DNA of 37,998 nucleotides from a virus: positions 1-37,998 of the IMG/VR virus record IMGVR_UViG_3300043436_004263, one strand, 5' to 3'. The notes below the pieces were generated by a model. The model ran no database searches, was not told where the DNA came from, and worked only from the letters and a program-made list of their open reading frames with translations. Positions 1-6,691 of this stretch are shown piece after piece. Made by a program: the position numbers and the translations under genes. Numbering within the stretch: position 1 is the first letter of the stretch; each line of letters opens with the position of its first letter.

Positions 1-114
1 CAAATGCATGAATTAGAATTTAATGTTTCTAATGAAGAATTAATTTCAATTACAACTTGTATAATATTTGAAAGCGATTTAATTTCTAAAATTTCTAAAA
101 TTTCAAACATTTAA
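1..114 (+). CDS. 3' end of a small early protein (partial; second copy of the 37636 gene's 3' end)
   Basis: The window opens inside a reading frame encoding the last 37 residues (QMHELEF to SKISNI) and the stop codon of a small protein. The sequence is identical to the 3' end of the complete 91-aa gene at 37636-37911, so this is the same gene seen again because the genome is circular. It is not a separate truncated gene. The function is not recognised. Its final codons lie in a 38-base direct repeat shared with the end of the next gene. Confidence 0.85.
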   Translation, partial: QMHELEFNVSNEELISITTCIIFESDLISKISKISNI

Positions 115-127
115 TTTTTCACTCACT
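90..127 (+). repeat. 38-bp direct repeat, left copy
   Basis: This perfect 38-base copy covers the last codons and stop of the upstream gene plus the start of the next leader (it begins AATTTCTAAAATTTC and ends TTCACTCACT). The other copy is at 385-422. The two flank a 295-bp unit containing one small gene. The junction allele at 37887-37924 has a single copy, as expected from recombination between the two. Confidence 0.9.
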
Positions 128-160
128 CAATCTTTTCACTCACTTAAAAACTCAAACAAA

Positions 161-409
161 ATGGAAACTAAACAACAAATCAACAAAGCAGAATTAGTAA
201 CATCATTACTAAAACATCTAATAGAAAATGATGAAAACTATTTATCAATTGCTGAGAGATTAAAAACATTATTTTTTATGCGTGATCAATTAAATAAAGA
301 AGTATCAAATGATCCATTAAATTATATTGGAACTGAAGAGTTTCATAAAATGTATGCAACAATTGATTCTATAAAAGTTAATTTAATTTCTAAAATTTCA
401 AACATTTAA
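161..409 (+). CDS. Small early protein of unknown function (82 aa), on an excisable cassette
   Basis: This short protein, rich in Lys, Glu and Asn, is predicted to be mostly helical, with no recognisable domain, signal peptide or membrane segment. It begins METKQQ after the A/C-rich leader CACTTAAAAACTCAAACAAA, with no Shine-Dalgarno sequence. Its C terminus (LISKISNI) repeats the C terminus of the preceding gene, because both gene ends lie in the 38-bp repeat copies at 90-127 and 385-422. The gene is missing from the allele at the right end of the window. It is probably dispensable early or host-interaction cargo, which is an inference from position and variability. Confidence 0.7.
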   Translation: METKQQINKAELVTSLLKHLIENDENYLSIAERLKTLFFMRDQLNKEVSNDPLNYIGTEEFHKMYATIDSIKVNLISKISNI

Positions 410-422
410 TTTTTCACTCACT
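385..422 (+). repeat. 38-bp direct repeat, right copy
   Basis: Second perfect copy of the 90-127 repeat, covering the last codons and stop of the 82-aa gene and the start of the following leader. Bases 385-496 are identical to the last 112 bases of the window (37887-37998), which shows the joint formed when the 295-bp segment is absent. Confidence 0.9.
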
Positions 423-453
423 TAATTTTTCAAACACTTAAAACTAAAACAAC

Positions 454-1266
454 ATGGAAACTTCAATCAACATCAACAACCTTTCAAATTCAGAAATTGA
501 ATTAATTGCTAAAGTTCGTGAAGAACAATTACAATTAGAACAAACTAGACGAGATGAATTAAATAAAAAAAGAAATGATTTAATTCATACAATTAAAAAA
601 GAAGTTGATCAAGCGAATAAGCAAGTAGAAGCGGCAACTGAATATTTTAATGAATTAAATAAATTAAATCCTGATTTTTACGAATTAATATTAAATGAAC
701 GTAAAATACAAAAGAACCTTTATGATATTTATTTTGGTAGTGGAGTAATTGAAACATTAGAAGAAACAGTTAATGTTGCCACAATTAAAGTATTAAATAA
801 AGATTATAAACAAGAAATAAATATTGAATTGCATATTACGTATTCATCAAGATGGGACGTTAGAGGTACTAATAATGGATATAAGATGACAATTAAAGAT
901 GAGAATTATAATACTAAATATTATAAGAATGTAAAAACATTAAATGAAAAAATAACTTCAAAATTAGATTCTATTAATAATGCTAGATTATCTAAAGAAA
1001 AACAATTAGATGCTTTAGAGAATGCCGTGTATGAATTAAATATGCAATATGGTAATCAAGCTGAAATAACGACATCAAAAGGGTATAAAAGATATGGGAC
1101 TAAATATTCAGATTATTCTGAATACGATATTATAATAGTTAAATTTAATAATGGAATTAAAGCGACATTTAGAGTTTACTCAGATGGATCATTAGGAAAA
1201 GAAAGCGTTGAATATCCATGTTCAGCAAATGAATTACTAGAGAAACTATCGCAAATATCATTTTAA
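454..1266 (+). CDS. Coiled-coil protein of unknown function (270 aa)
   Basis: The N-terminal third (residues about 15-85) is highly charged, with heptad-like spacing, and is probably a coiled coil. The rest looks mixed alpha/beta (YSSRWDVRGTNNGYKM and a later repeat of aromatic and Lys residues) with no motif I recognise. There is no signal peptide or membrane segment. It starts METSIN after the leader CACTTAAAACTAAAACAAC. It is the largest gene of the early block and directly follows the excisable 82-aa cassette, so it probably belongs to the same transcript. No function can be assigned. Confidence 0.75.
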   Translation: METSININNLSNSEIELIAKVREEQLQLEQTRRDELNKKRNDLIHTIKKEVDQANKQVEAATEYFNELNKLNPDFYELILNERKIQKNLYDIYFGSGVIETLEETVNVATIKVLNKDYKQEINIELHITYSSRWDVRGTNNGYKMTIKDENYNTKYYKNVKTLNEKITSKLDSINNARLSKEKQLDALENAVYELNMQYGNQAEITTSKGYKRYGTKYSDYSEYDIIIVKFNNGIKATFRVYSDGSLGKESVEYPCSANELLEKLSQISF

Positions 1267-1285
1267 TCACATCAGACGCATTCTT

Positions 1286-1507
1286 ATGGCTTCAACTGTT
1301 AAATACTATAGAAACAAAGAGAAGATTCACCAGAGCGCTTCTAATGCGAAAACGGCAATAGGAATAGTGGCTAGGATTCTGGATGAATACATAGCCGATG
1401 ACAACAAATCAAAATATTATTCAGTAATAAATCAAGATCATAAATCAATAATCGTATTTATTAATCATAGTAATTGTATTAACACATTAGAATTTTATAA
1501 TAATTGA
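1286..1507 (+). CDS. Small hypothetical protein (73 aa)
   Basis: A short soluble protein starting MASTVKYYRNKEK, with a basic N-terminal stretch followed by a predicted helix-strand-strand pattern (ADDNKSKYYSVINQDHKSIIVFI). It has no membrane segment. Its stop codon TGA overlaps the ATG of the next gene (TGATG at 1505-1509), so the two are likely translationally coupled. The codon use of its first half is slightly less AT-rich than that of its neighbours. The family is not recognised. Confidence 0.6.
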   Translation: MASTVKYYRNKEKIHQSASNAKTAIGIVARILDEYIADDNKSKYYSVINQDHKSIIVFINHSNCINTLEFYNN

Positions 1508-1692
1508 TGAATATTAAAATCAAAAGAGGTGGTTGGAGGCCTAATGCTGGTCGTAAAAAAAAGTATGATGAAGATACTGAAATGACTTGCTTTAGGCTTC
1601 CAATTTCACATAAAAAGAAAATCAAGAAAATTGTATCAGAGTATTTAAAAACAATTGAAATAAATAGAAATGATGGAAACACCACAAAATGA
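1507..1692 (+). CDS. Small basic DNA-binding-like protein with a GGWRPNAGRK motif
   Basis: The N terminus MNIKIKRGGWRPNAGRKKK matches the GGxRPGAGRK signature common in small phage proteins that carry a ribbon-helix-helix or other nucleic-acid-binding segment. The following part (MTCFRLPISHKKKIKKIVSEYLK) has the strand-helix look of a ribbon-helix-helix: a strand containing FRLP, then a basic helix. ATG 1507 is preferred over the upstream TTG 1504 because it overlaps the previous stop. The target and role are unknown; a small early repressor is a reasonable guess. Confidence 0.65.
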   Translation: MNIKIKRGGWRPNAGRKKKYDEDTEMTCFRLPISHKKKIKKIVSEYLKTIEINRNDGNTTK

Positions 1693-1975
1693 TTTAAAAT
1701 TAGACCACGCGCTTCCAAGCGCTATTATTGAACAAACAATCAATATCATTAAAGAAAAAGTTGGTGATGCTGATAATGGGAAATTTCCAATAATGATATT
1801 AACTGCATTAAAGAATAGATTAGAAATTGAAGAAAAACATTATATGCAAAAATCATATATAGTAGGATGGGATTGTGGTTGGGAAGAATGTGGATCTAAT
1901 TATAGAGATAAAAAAGATGAGAAATTAATTATTGATTTTGAAACATTTTATAATAAAATAAAAAATGAACAGTAA
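1670..1975 (+). CDS. Hypothetical protein (101 aa)
   Basis: Overlaps the end of the previous gene. Two adjacent ATGs (1670 and 1673) are possible starts; METPQND from 1673 resembles the many MET-x starts of this phage. The middle is a helix-rich stretch with a basic-acidic pattern (LTALKNRLEIEEKHYMQKSY) followed by a Trp/Cys segment (VGWDCGWEECGSNY). The two cysteines are not enough to call a metal site. No family is recognised. The next gene overlaps its 3' end by 11 bases. Confidence 0.6.
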   Translation: MMETPQNDLKLDHALPSAIIEQTINIIKEKVGDADNGKFPIMILTALKNRLEIEEKHYMQKSYIVGWDCGWEECGSNYRDKKDEKLIIDFETFYNKIKNEQ

Positions 1976-2267
1976 TAATAAATCGCCGATTACACAATTA
2001 ATCGAATTATACGTTGATAAATCAGAAAGTGCATATAATAAACATTTGGAAACAATGCACACTGATATTAAAACAAGTGAAAAATACTATGATCGTTGTC
2101 ATATAATTGGTAATTTAAAGCAGCAATTAGTTGACGAATTTCTAATTATTGAAAAGAATTATATTCTAGAATTAATTGATGAAATCAAAAATCATTTAAT
2201 TAATAATGAAAAAGAATTAATTGGAGACAATGATTATTTTAATAATGATTTTTGGAAAACAAAATAA
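1965..2267 (+). CDS. Hypothetical helical protein (100 aa)
   Basis: A charged, helix-rich protein beginning MNSNNKSPITQLIELYVDK and containing long amphipathic stretches (LKQQLVDEFLIIEKNYILEL). No cysteine cluster or membrane segment is seen. The same kind of small helical protein occurs in many phage early blocks without a known role. The start overlaps the previous gene by 11 bases, consistent with translational coupling inside one operon. Confidence 0.6.
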   Translation: MNSNNKSPITQLIELYVDKSESAYNKHLETMHTDIKTSEKYYDRCHIIGNLKQQLVDEFLIIEKNYILELIDEIKNHLINNEKELIGDNDYFNNDFWKTK

Positions 2268-2269
2268 TT

Positions 2270-2497
2270 ATGGTAAAAACTAAAACTAGAACACTATTCT
2301 ACAATGACGTAGAAATAGAAGTGGAATACGAATACGAGCCATTTGATGCAAATGAATACAATAGCACAGGACTTGGCGGGGGAGTTGAAATATTAAAAGT
2401 TTATGCTATTAAAAAAGATATAACAGAATTATTCTTTTATAAAATAGACATAGCTCATTTAGAAGAAAGAATATTAGACATAGAAGAAAATGAATAA
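2270..2497 (+). CDS. Small hypothetical protein (75 aa)
   Basis: Starts MVKTKTRTLFYNDVEIEVEYEYEP at ATG 2270, two bases after the previous stop. An upstream in-frame TTG at 2252 is possible but would overlap the preceding gene. The sequence is strand-rich and acidic, with a glycine turn (STGLGGGVEILKVYAI), suggesting a small beta protein. No family is recognised. Its 3' end overlaps the next small membrane-protein gene. Confidence 0.6.
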   Translation: MVKTKTRTLFYNDVEIEVEYEYEPFDANEYNSTGLGGGVEILKVYAIKKDITELFFYKIDIAHLEERILDIEENE

Positions 2498-2606
2498 GAT
2501 CTTCGTAGAAACGCTTATTGGCTCATTGGCAATAATTCTTATAGGGATTGGAATATCGTTAATCCTGGCGCATCTATTTTACAATTGGCTTGAAAATAAA
2601 GATTGA
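2490..2606 (+). CDS. Single-pass small membrane protein (38 aa)
   Basis: A very short open frame translating to MNKIFVETLIGSLAIILIGI and continuing to YNWLENKD. Residues about 8-30 form one strongly hydrophobic segment flanked by polar ends, which is a clear transmembrane helix. The start overlaps the previous gene (ATGA-type overlap) and the stop is 23 bases before the next start, so it fits the operon spacing. The role is unknown; small membrane proteins in early blocks can affect host membranes or exclude other phages. Confidence 0.5.
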   Translation: MNKIFVETLIGSLAIILIGIGISLILAHLFYNWLENKD

Positions 2607-2629
2607 TGTAAAAAAAGAAATAGAAAATT

Positions 2630-2854
2630 ATGGCTGAATCAGCAATTAAATATTTAAAAAGATTAGTATTCCCATATCTTACTCATGAAGAAAAAATGTT
2701 TACTGGTAAATTCTTTTATGAAGCAGAGATGATGGAGAAGGAGCAGATAAAAGAGGCTTACATATTACCATTATCATCAGAATATTGGTTTAAAGACGAA
2801 GATTTTTTTCAAACAGAAGCAGAAAAATACTACAACGAAACCTATGGAAAATAA
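2630..2854 (+). CDS. Hypothetical acidic protein (74 aa)
   Basis: A short soluble protein, MAESAIKYLKRLVFPYLTHE, with many aromatic and acidic residues, predicted mostly helical. It overlaps the following gene by 11 bases. Codons 59-60 are TTT TTT inside a seven-T run. This is the same heptamer as proposed below for the tail chaperone, but here the next gene is not in the -1 frame, so no frameshift is proposed. Function not recognised. Confidence 0.6.
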   Translation: MAESAIKYLKRLVFPYLTHEEKMFTGKFFYEAEMMEKEQIKEAYILPLSSEYWFKDEDFFQTEAEKYYNETYGK

Positions 2855-3233
2855 TTTATTATTTATACCATGTGCAATTGAATCAATTAGCACTAGAAAA
2901 GATAAAACATTAAAAATAATAATTGGAACACAAGAATTAAATCCATTATCAATGTCTAATCTATTAGATCAATGGTCAAATGGTTATGGAATAATGGCAT
3001 TTAAAAAAGAAGAATTTAATATCCAAGAAAAAGAATTATTAGAATCAATTAAAATAAATCAAGAAGAATTAAATACTAAAACACCATCACAAAGATTAAG
3101 ATCTGTATTATATATCTTATATACAAAAAATAATGAAGGTTATAATGATTTCACTAATTACTATCTATCTAAATTAGAAAAGATAATACAATCAATCACA
3201 AAAAAAATAGATCAATACGACAATAATTTTTAA
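2844..3233 (+). CDS. Hypothetical protein (129 aa)
   Basis: Starts MENNLLFIPCAIESISTRKD. The N-terminal half contains short predicted strands (TLKIIIGTQELNPLSMSNLL). The second half is helical and ends in LEKIIQSITKKIDQYDNNF. The pattern resembles small phage proteins of the replication/recombination region that act on single-stranded DNA, but I see no diagnostic motif. It is the last gene of the early block; the -7 box of the packaging operon follows 13 bases after its stop. Confidence 0.6.
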   Translation: MENNLLFIPCAIESISTRKDKTLKIIIGTQELNPLSMSNLLDQWSNGYGIMAFKKEEFNIQEKELLESIKINQEELNTKTPSQRLRSVLYILYTKNNEGYNDFTNYYLSKLEKIIQSITKKIDQYDNNF

Positions 3234-3246
3234 TTAATTATTTTTT

Positions 3247-3254
3247 TAGTTTTG
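3247..3254 (+). promoter_or_regulatory. Bacteroidota-type -7 promoter element of the packaging operon
   Basis: TAGTTTTG fits the TAnnTTTG -7 consensus and is followed by TAA, as at four other places in this genome. The ATG of the next gene is 14 bases downstream, so the transcript would have a very short 5' leader. No clear -33 TTTG is visible at the usual distance. Confidence 0.55.
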
Positions 3255-3267
3255 TAAAAAATATTAT

Positions 3268-3429
3268 ATGCCATTAATGCAAGGTGAATCACAAGCAGTG
3301 ATAAATGCTAATATTAAAAAATTAGTAGAAGAAGGCTACACAAGATCACAAGCTTCAGCAATAGCATATAATGAAGCAAAAAAATCAAAAGATAAAAGAT
3401 TAAATAAATTATATGCAAACAGGTCGTAA
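3268..3429 (+). CDS. Conserved small phage protein upstream of terminase (53 aa)
   Basis: Begins MPLMQGESQAVINANIKKL and continues with EEGYTRSQASAIAYNEAKK. It matches a widespread small phage protein pattern: PL..G.S at the start, then a NI..L...G segment, then QA.AIAY and a basic tail. These proteins are usually near packaging or head genes and have no established biochemical role. The gene follows a -7 box directly and overlaps the start of the terminase small subunit by 17 bases. It is a two-helix protein with no membrane segment. Confidence 0.75.
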   Translation: MPLMQGESQAVINANIKKLVEEGYTRSQASAIAYNEAKKSKDKRLNKLYANRS

Positions 3430-3847
3430 AACATTATATAAAAAAGAATTCGATAATATGGCATATAAATTATGCTTATTAGGATATACAGACGATGATT
3501 TAGCAGAATTCTTTGAAGTAACAAAACAAACCATAAATCATTGGAAACACAAGCACGATAGCTTTTTTGACTCGTTAATACGTGGTAAATCACATGCCGA
3601 CGCTGAAGTAGCAAATGCATTATATAATCGTGCAATTGGATTAATTGTAAAAGAAGATGCCGTAACTAGAGATGGTAATATCGTTACATTAAATAAACAA
3701 TTAGCTCCAGATGCTGCAGCGGCTAAGCATTGGTTATCTAATAGACAACCTAAATATTGGCGTAAAGAAAATGATCATAATTTAAATATTAATAATGTCG
3801 AGCCATTAGTAATTATTAGAACTGAAAAAGATAATAATAATAATTAA
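3413..3847 (+). CDS. terS: Terminase small subunit
   Basis: Recognises phage DNA and hands it to the large subunit for packaging. Residues about 20-45 (YTDDDLAEFFEVTKQTINHW) form a helix-turn-helix of the type found in many terminase small subunits. It is followed by a linker with HADAEVANALYNRAIG and then GNIVTLNKQLAPDAAAAKHW, both typical of this family (the latter resembles the PDP/AA.FWL segment). The length of 144 aa is normal. The stop overlaps the start of the large subunit (TAATG). Assignment is from motif and position. Confidence 0.85.
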   Translation: MQTGRKTLYKKEFDNMAYKLCLLGYTDDDLAEFFEVTKQTINHWKHKHDSFFDSLIRGKSHADAEVANALYNRAIGLIVKEDAVTRDGNIVTLNKQLAPDAAAAKHWLSNRQPKYWRKENDHNLNINNVEPLVIIRTEKDNNNN

Positions 3848-5124
3848 TGCAATTTAAATTAACCGCTACTCAAACAGAGGCGTACGATTTAGCTATTAAT
3901 AATAAGAAAAGAGTTATAGTATTCGGCGGCGCAATTAGAGGCGGAAAGACATATTGGCTATTATTAACTATATCATATTTATGTTTACGCTATCCAAGAT
4001 CACGATATGCGATAATTCGTAAATCATTGCCAGATTTAAAACGTACTACGTTTCCATCATTTACTTCAATATTAAATGATGGATTAATTAATTATTTAAA
4101 ATCGTGGAATAGAGATACAAATGTTGTAACGTTTATTAATGGTAGTGAATTAATATTTATGTCTGAATCTTATGATGATGATAAAGATTTAAATAGATTT
4201 AGAGGATTAGAAATTAATGGCGCTGGATTAGATGAAATAAATGAATTACAAGAAGTAACATTTTATAAGGTACAAGAAAGAATTGGTAGTTGGAATAAAG
4301 CAATTGGTAAGCCTCCAATAGTTTGCTTAGCAACATGCAATCCGGCACAAAATTGGGTAAAAGAATTAATATATAATCGATATAGAGAAAATACATTACC
4401 AGATAAATGGGAATATATTAATTCAAAAATAACTGATAATCCTTATTTAGATCCTGAATATTTAGAATCATTAAAAGAATTGCCACCTATTCAATATGCT
4501 AGATTTGTTGAAGGCGATTGGGATATTTCTGATGAAGTAGTTAATCCATTTTTATATTCATGGAATGATGATAAGAATATCGATGACTCTATTATTTTAA
4601 ATAATAATTTACCTGTATATATTTCTGTCGATTTTAATGTTAATCCATTATGTGCATTAGTGATTCAAAATATTGGAAGAGATAGTTATATCGTTGATGA
4701 AATTAAAATTGAAAAGGGTAGCATAGACGCATTCTGTGATCGCGTTATTAGTTATGGTATTCCTAATGGATTATTGCGCATCACAGGCGATGCAATGGGC
4801 AAGGGATCATCAATTCAACAAAGAGATAATTCTTCGGCTTATTCACAAATAAAAAGAATATTAAAATTAGTAGATAGCCAAATAATTATTCCAGCTAATC
4901 CGACTCATTATAATTCTAGGATAGATTGTAATAATGCTTTAAATAGATTAAAAATAAAAGTTAATTCTAAGAAATGTAAAGGATTTGTATTTGATGCAAA
5001 GCAAGTACAATGTGATGCTGATGGAAAGATAATTAAATCAAATAGAAATAATTTAGCACAACGAGCAGATTTATTAGATTGTTTTAGGTATTATATTAAT
5101 GCAATAATTAAAAGATATTTATAG
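3847..5124 (+). CDS. terL: Terminase large subunit
   Basis: The ATP-driven packaging motor and nuclease. The N-terminal ATPase has Walker A GGAIRGGKT (residues 27-35), Walker B with its catalytic Glu in GAGLDE (125-130) and a coupling motif ATCNPAQ (162-168). The C-terminal RNase H-like nuclease shows SVDFN with Asp262, then GDAMGKGS (about 315-322) and a final acidic site ADLLDCFRYY (Asp408/411). The length of 425 aa is normal. The organisation is that of headful or cos terminases alike; circular assembly with end redundancy suits headful packaging. It overlaps terS by one base. Confidence 0.95.
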   Translation: MQFKLTATQTEAYDLAINNKKRVIVFGGAIRGGKTYWLLLTISYLCLRYPRSRYAIIRKSLPDLKRTTFPSFTSILNDGLINYLKSWNRDTNVVTFINGSELIFMSESYDDDKDLNRFRGLEINGAGLDEINELQEVTFYKVQERIGSWNKAIGKPPIVCLATCNPAQNWVKELIYNRYRENTLPDKWEYINSKITDNPYLDPEYLESLKELPPIQYARFVEGDWDISDEVVNPFLYSWNDDKNIDDSIILNNNLPVYISVDFNVNPLCALVIQNIGRDSYIVDEIKIEKGSIDAFCDRVISYGIPNGLLRITGDAMGKGSSIQQRDNSSAYSQIKRILKLVDSQIIIPANPTHYNSRIDCNNALNRLKIKVNSKKCKGFVFDAKQVQCDADGKIIKSNRNNLAQRADLLDCFRYYINAIIKRYL

Positions 5125-5129
5125 ATTTG
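5122..5129 (+). promoter_or_regulatory. -7 promoter-like element after terL
   Basis: TAGATTTG followed by TAA overlaps the end of terL and fits TAnnTTTG. The next ATG is 23 bases downstream (5152). A short dyad, TGTAATTAATAAAATTACA (5129-5147), lies between them and could form a small hairpin in the leader. Confidence 0.45.
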
Positions 5130-5151
5130 TAATTAATAAAATTACAATATC

Positions 5152-5508
5152 ATGTGTGATTGCCATAAATGCTTTAATTCAGGAATTATTGTTGACTATT
5201 GCAATAGCGGAATTAAATTCGGTGTAGCGCCAGTTAATTTTAATTTAGTTGTAAATGTCCAACATAATGCCACTAAAAAGATCCAAACATTTGATGTTAT
5301 TAGTGATGAATTTGGTATGATTGAAATACCGAATATTAAATTAGATAATATGCAAGGATATACGATCACGTTGCGTAATTGTAATAAATTTATTATTTGT
5401 GAAGTAGAATATGATTGCATCACATTTAAAGTATCTAATACATCTAATTATACATTAGAAACTCCAATTAATATAATTGAATGCTCATGTCCAGAATTAA
5501 ATCCATAA
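5152..5508 (+). CDS. Cysteine-rich hypothetical protein (118 aa)
   Basis: Starts MCDCHKCFNSGI and carries about ten cysteines, including the N-terminal CxCxxC and the C-terminal IIECSCPE. The centre is strand-rich (VNFNLVVNVQHNATKKIQTF, then YTITLRNCNKFIICEVEY) and looks like a small beta-sandwich. Several virion genes of this phage begin with similar Cys motifs, so it may be a minor virion protein. It has no signal peptide. The next gene starts inside its 3' end. Function unknown. Confidence 0.6.
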   Translation: MCDCHKCFNSGIIVDYCNSGIKFGVAPVNFNLVVNVQHNATKKIQTFDVISDEFGMIEIPNIKLDNMQGYTITLRNCNKFIICEVEYDCITFKVSNTSNYTLETPINIIECSCPELNP

Positions 5509-5714
5509 TTAAAAAGATTAAAGCAATTATTAAAGGATGGTGGTTCTTGATCACTGATAATAAGACTTCTAGATTAGTATCAGAGCCGAGAATTAAAATA
5601 TGTAACAATTGCGAATACAAAAATAAATTAACTAATTCATGTGAATTATGTGGGTGTTTTATTCCTGCTAAAACAAGAGTAATAGAAGAAGAATGCCCAA
5701 ATAATATGTGGTAA
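5481..5714 (+). CDS. Zinc-ribbon-like small protein (77 aa)
   Basis: After a basic N terminus (SRIKSIIKKIKAIIKGWW) there is an ordered cysteine set: ICNNCEY, then CELCGCFIPAKT, then ECPNNMW at the end. The pattern CxxC...CxxCxC...CP.xxW is a recurrent small metal-binding protein of Bacteroidota phages and mobile elements; it probably binds one zinc. Its partner is unknown. It may start at ATG 5481 or 5487. Its stop overlaps the next start (TAATG at 5712-5716). Confidence 0.65.
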   Translation: MLMSRIKSIIKKIKAIIKGWWFLITDNKTSRLVSEPRIKICNNCEYKNKLTNSCELCGCFIPAKTRVIEEECPNNMW

Positions 5715-5974
5715 TGTTTATTATAGTTGACACGGTAATTTATTTAGTAGATCATTCTATTGAGGATGAAGAAATAAGAAGTCTAACTACTCAAGAAGTT
5801 GGATATACAAAAGCATTAATAGCAATTAAAGATATATCCTACGCTTATCAAAAGAAAGATAATGATCATTGTCAAATAATATTTAATAATGGTCATGTAA
5901 TTGAAATAAAAGAAACTGTAAATGAAGTTATTGAAAAGATTAATAAAGCGTCTTTATTACAAAAAATCCAATAG
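5714..5974 (+). CDS. Hypothetical protein (86 aa)
   Basis: Begins MFIIVDTVIYLVDHSIEDEE at ATG 5714, which overlaps the previous TAA; a GTG at 5708 is also in frame. The alternation of strands and a final helix (IIFNNGHVIEIKETVNEVIE) resembles the layout of small LytTR/FlbD-like beta proteins, but no diagnostic residues support a DNA-binding call. It lies directly before the candidate tail-assembly chaperone, so a tail-assembly role is possible by position only. Confidence 0.6.
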   Translation: MFIIVDTVIYLVDHSIEDEEIRSLTTQEVGYTKALIAIKDISYAYQKKDNDHCQIIFNNGHVIEIKETVNEVIEKINKASLLQKIQ

Positions 5975-6551
5975 TAAAATAATTGAATATAATTTAATTG
6001 AATTATTTAATAGAGACGGAATTAAATATTATAAATTCCCTAAGGAAACTAATATGCCATTGGAAAGATTCGCTATGGCAATGTCTTTGCTGGAAAGACT
6101 TTCATGCGGATTAAGTGGAACAGAAATGGAGAGCATATTAATTAAAATGGAAGAAGCATTATCTAGCGGATTGTCTAATCCAAAAAATGCTGCATTAGTT
6201 GCTGCATATATTCATGTAATTAGAGAAAGGCAAAGCACAGTAATTCATAGAGATATTTTATTAAATATTGCAGCGACTTGGATTATTAGAGAAGACGAAG
6301 ATCCTACAATAATTAATGATGATATTCATAGAAATAAATTAGAAATATTCGAAGCGATGTGTAAGGAGGGATCGCATGATTTTTTTACCAAAGCGCATAT
6401 AGAGCCACTAATTCCCTTGCTAAGTATTACGCCAGAAGAATTTCAGATATTATGGGAATACAATTTGACACAAATAAAACAATTAAACGATATTCTCAAG
6501 CGATTGAATACTCACCTAACTATAGAGCATCGAAAATTAAAAAGCAATTAA
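5922..6551 (+). CDS. Candidate tail assembly chaperone (G-like product, 209 aa)
   Basis: The only sizeable protein directly upstream of the tape measure gene, where siphoviruses encode the G/GT chaperones that coat the tape measure protein during tail assembly. It is helical (PLERFAMAMSLLERLSCGLS, ESILIKMEEALSSG) with an acidic middle segment. No sequence family is recognised. At 6380-6386 the frame passes through a seven-T heptamer (GAT TTT TTT), and the -1 frame is open from there to 6691. The start overlaps the previous gene. Role inferred from context. Confidence 0.55.
   Translation: MKLLKRLIKRLYYKKSNSKIIEYNLIELFNRDGIKYYKFPKETNMPLERFAMAMSLLERLSCGLSGTEMESILIKMEEALSSGLSNPKNAALVAAYIHVIRERQSTVIHRDILLNIAATWIIREDEDPTIINDDIHRNKLEIFEAMCKEGSHDFFTKAHIEPLIPLLSITPEEFQILWEYNLTQIKQLNDILKRLNTHLTIEHRKLKSN
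6380..6386 (+). other. Candidate -1 ribosomal frameshift heptamer T TTT TTT
   Basis: Seven T's lie in the phase X XXY YYZ of the G-like frame. The -1 frame has a TGA at 6377-6379 directly upstream and then runs open to TGA 6689-6691, so a slip here would give a 256-aa G-T fusion. No convincing downstream stem was found, and seven-T runs occur elsewhere in this AT-rich genome. Confidence 0.4.
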
Positions 6552-6691
6552 ATGAAACTTTGATGGATATTGTTGATTCAAATATTGCCGAATTTAATTT
6601 GATAAATAAATCAAGTGTAGATTTATTTTTAATTAAATTTGAATACAAATTTAAATCTAATCAAAGTGTCAAAGGTACTAATTCAATATGA
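6452..6691 (+). CDS. Overlapping -1 frame: candidate T extension of the tail chaperone
   Basis: This open frame, 79 aa from ATG 6452, is in the -1 frame relative to the upstream gene and is actually open from 6380. Read as an extension it adds about 101 residues (beginning YQSAYRATNS, ending NQSVKGTNSI) to the first 155 residues of the upstream protein. The arrangement of an overlapping -1 frame ending at the tape measure start is that of lambda G/GT. Independent initiation at 6452 is the alternative. No domain is recognised. Confidence 0.45.
   Translation: MGIQFDTNKTIKRYSQAIEYSPNYRASKIKKQLNETLMDIVDSNIAEFNLINKSSVDLFLIKFEYKFKSNQSVKGTNSI

Larger units (their letters stand above)
1..127. repeat. 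Terminal redundancy, copy 1 (matches 37798-37924)
   Basis: Bases 1-127 are identical to 37798-37924. The overlap shows that the contig closes into a circle or represents a circularly permuted genome. The identity stops at base 128 (C here, T at 37925), where the two ends follow different alleles. The length of 127 also equals a common maximum assembler k-mer, so the boundary may partly reflect the assembly graph. Confidence 0.9.

Noticed and set aside
1479-1718. Minus-strand open frame opposite the GGWRPNAGRK gene
   Set aside because: It overlaps two well-spaced plus-strand genes, has no leader of the phage type, and the whole genome is otherwise transcribed from the plus strand.
2809-2815. 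Seven-T heptamer in the 74-aa gene in the same phase as the proposed tail chaperone slip site
   Set aside because: The -1 frame here does not join the next gene, which is in another frame, and ends at a stop after about 40 codons. The T-run is explained by AT-rich composition. It is a caution against over-reading the 6380 heptamer.
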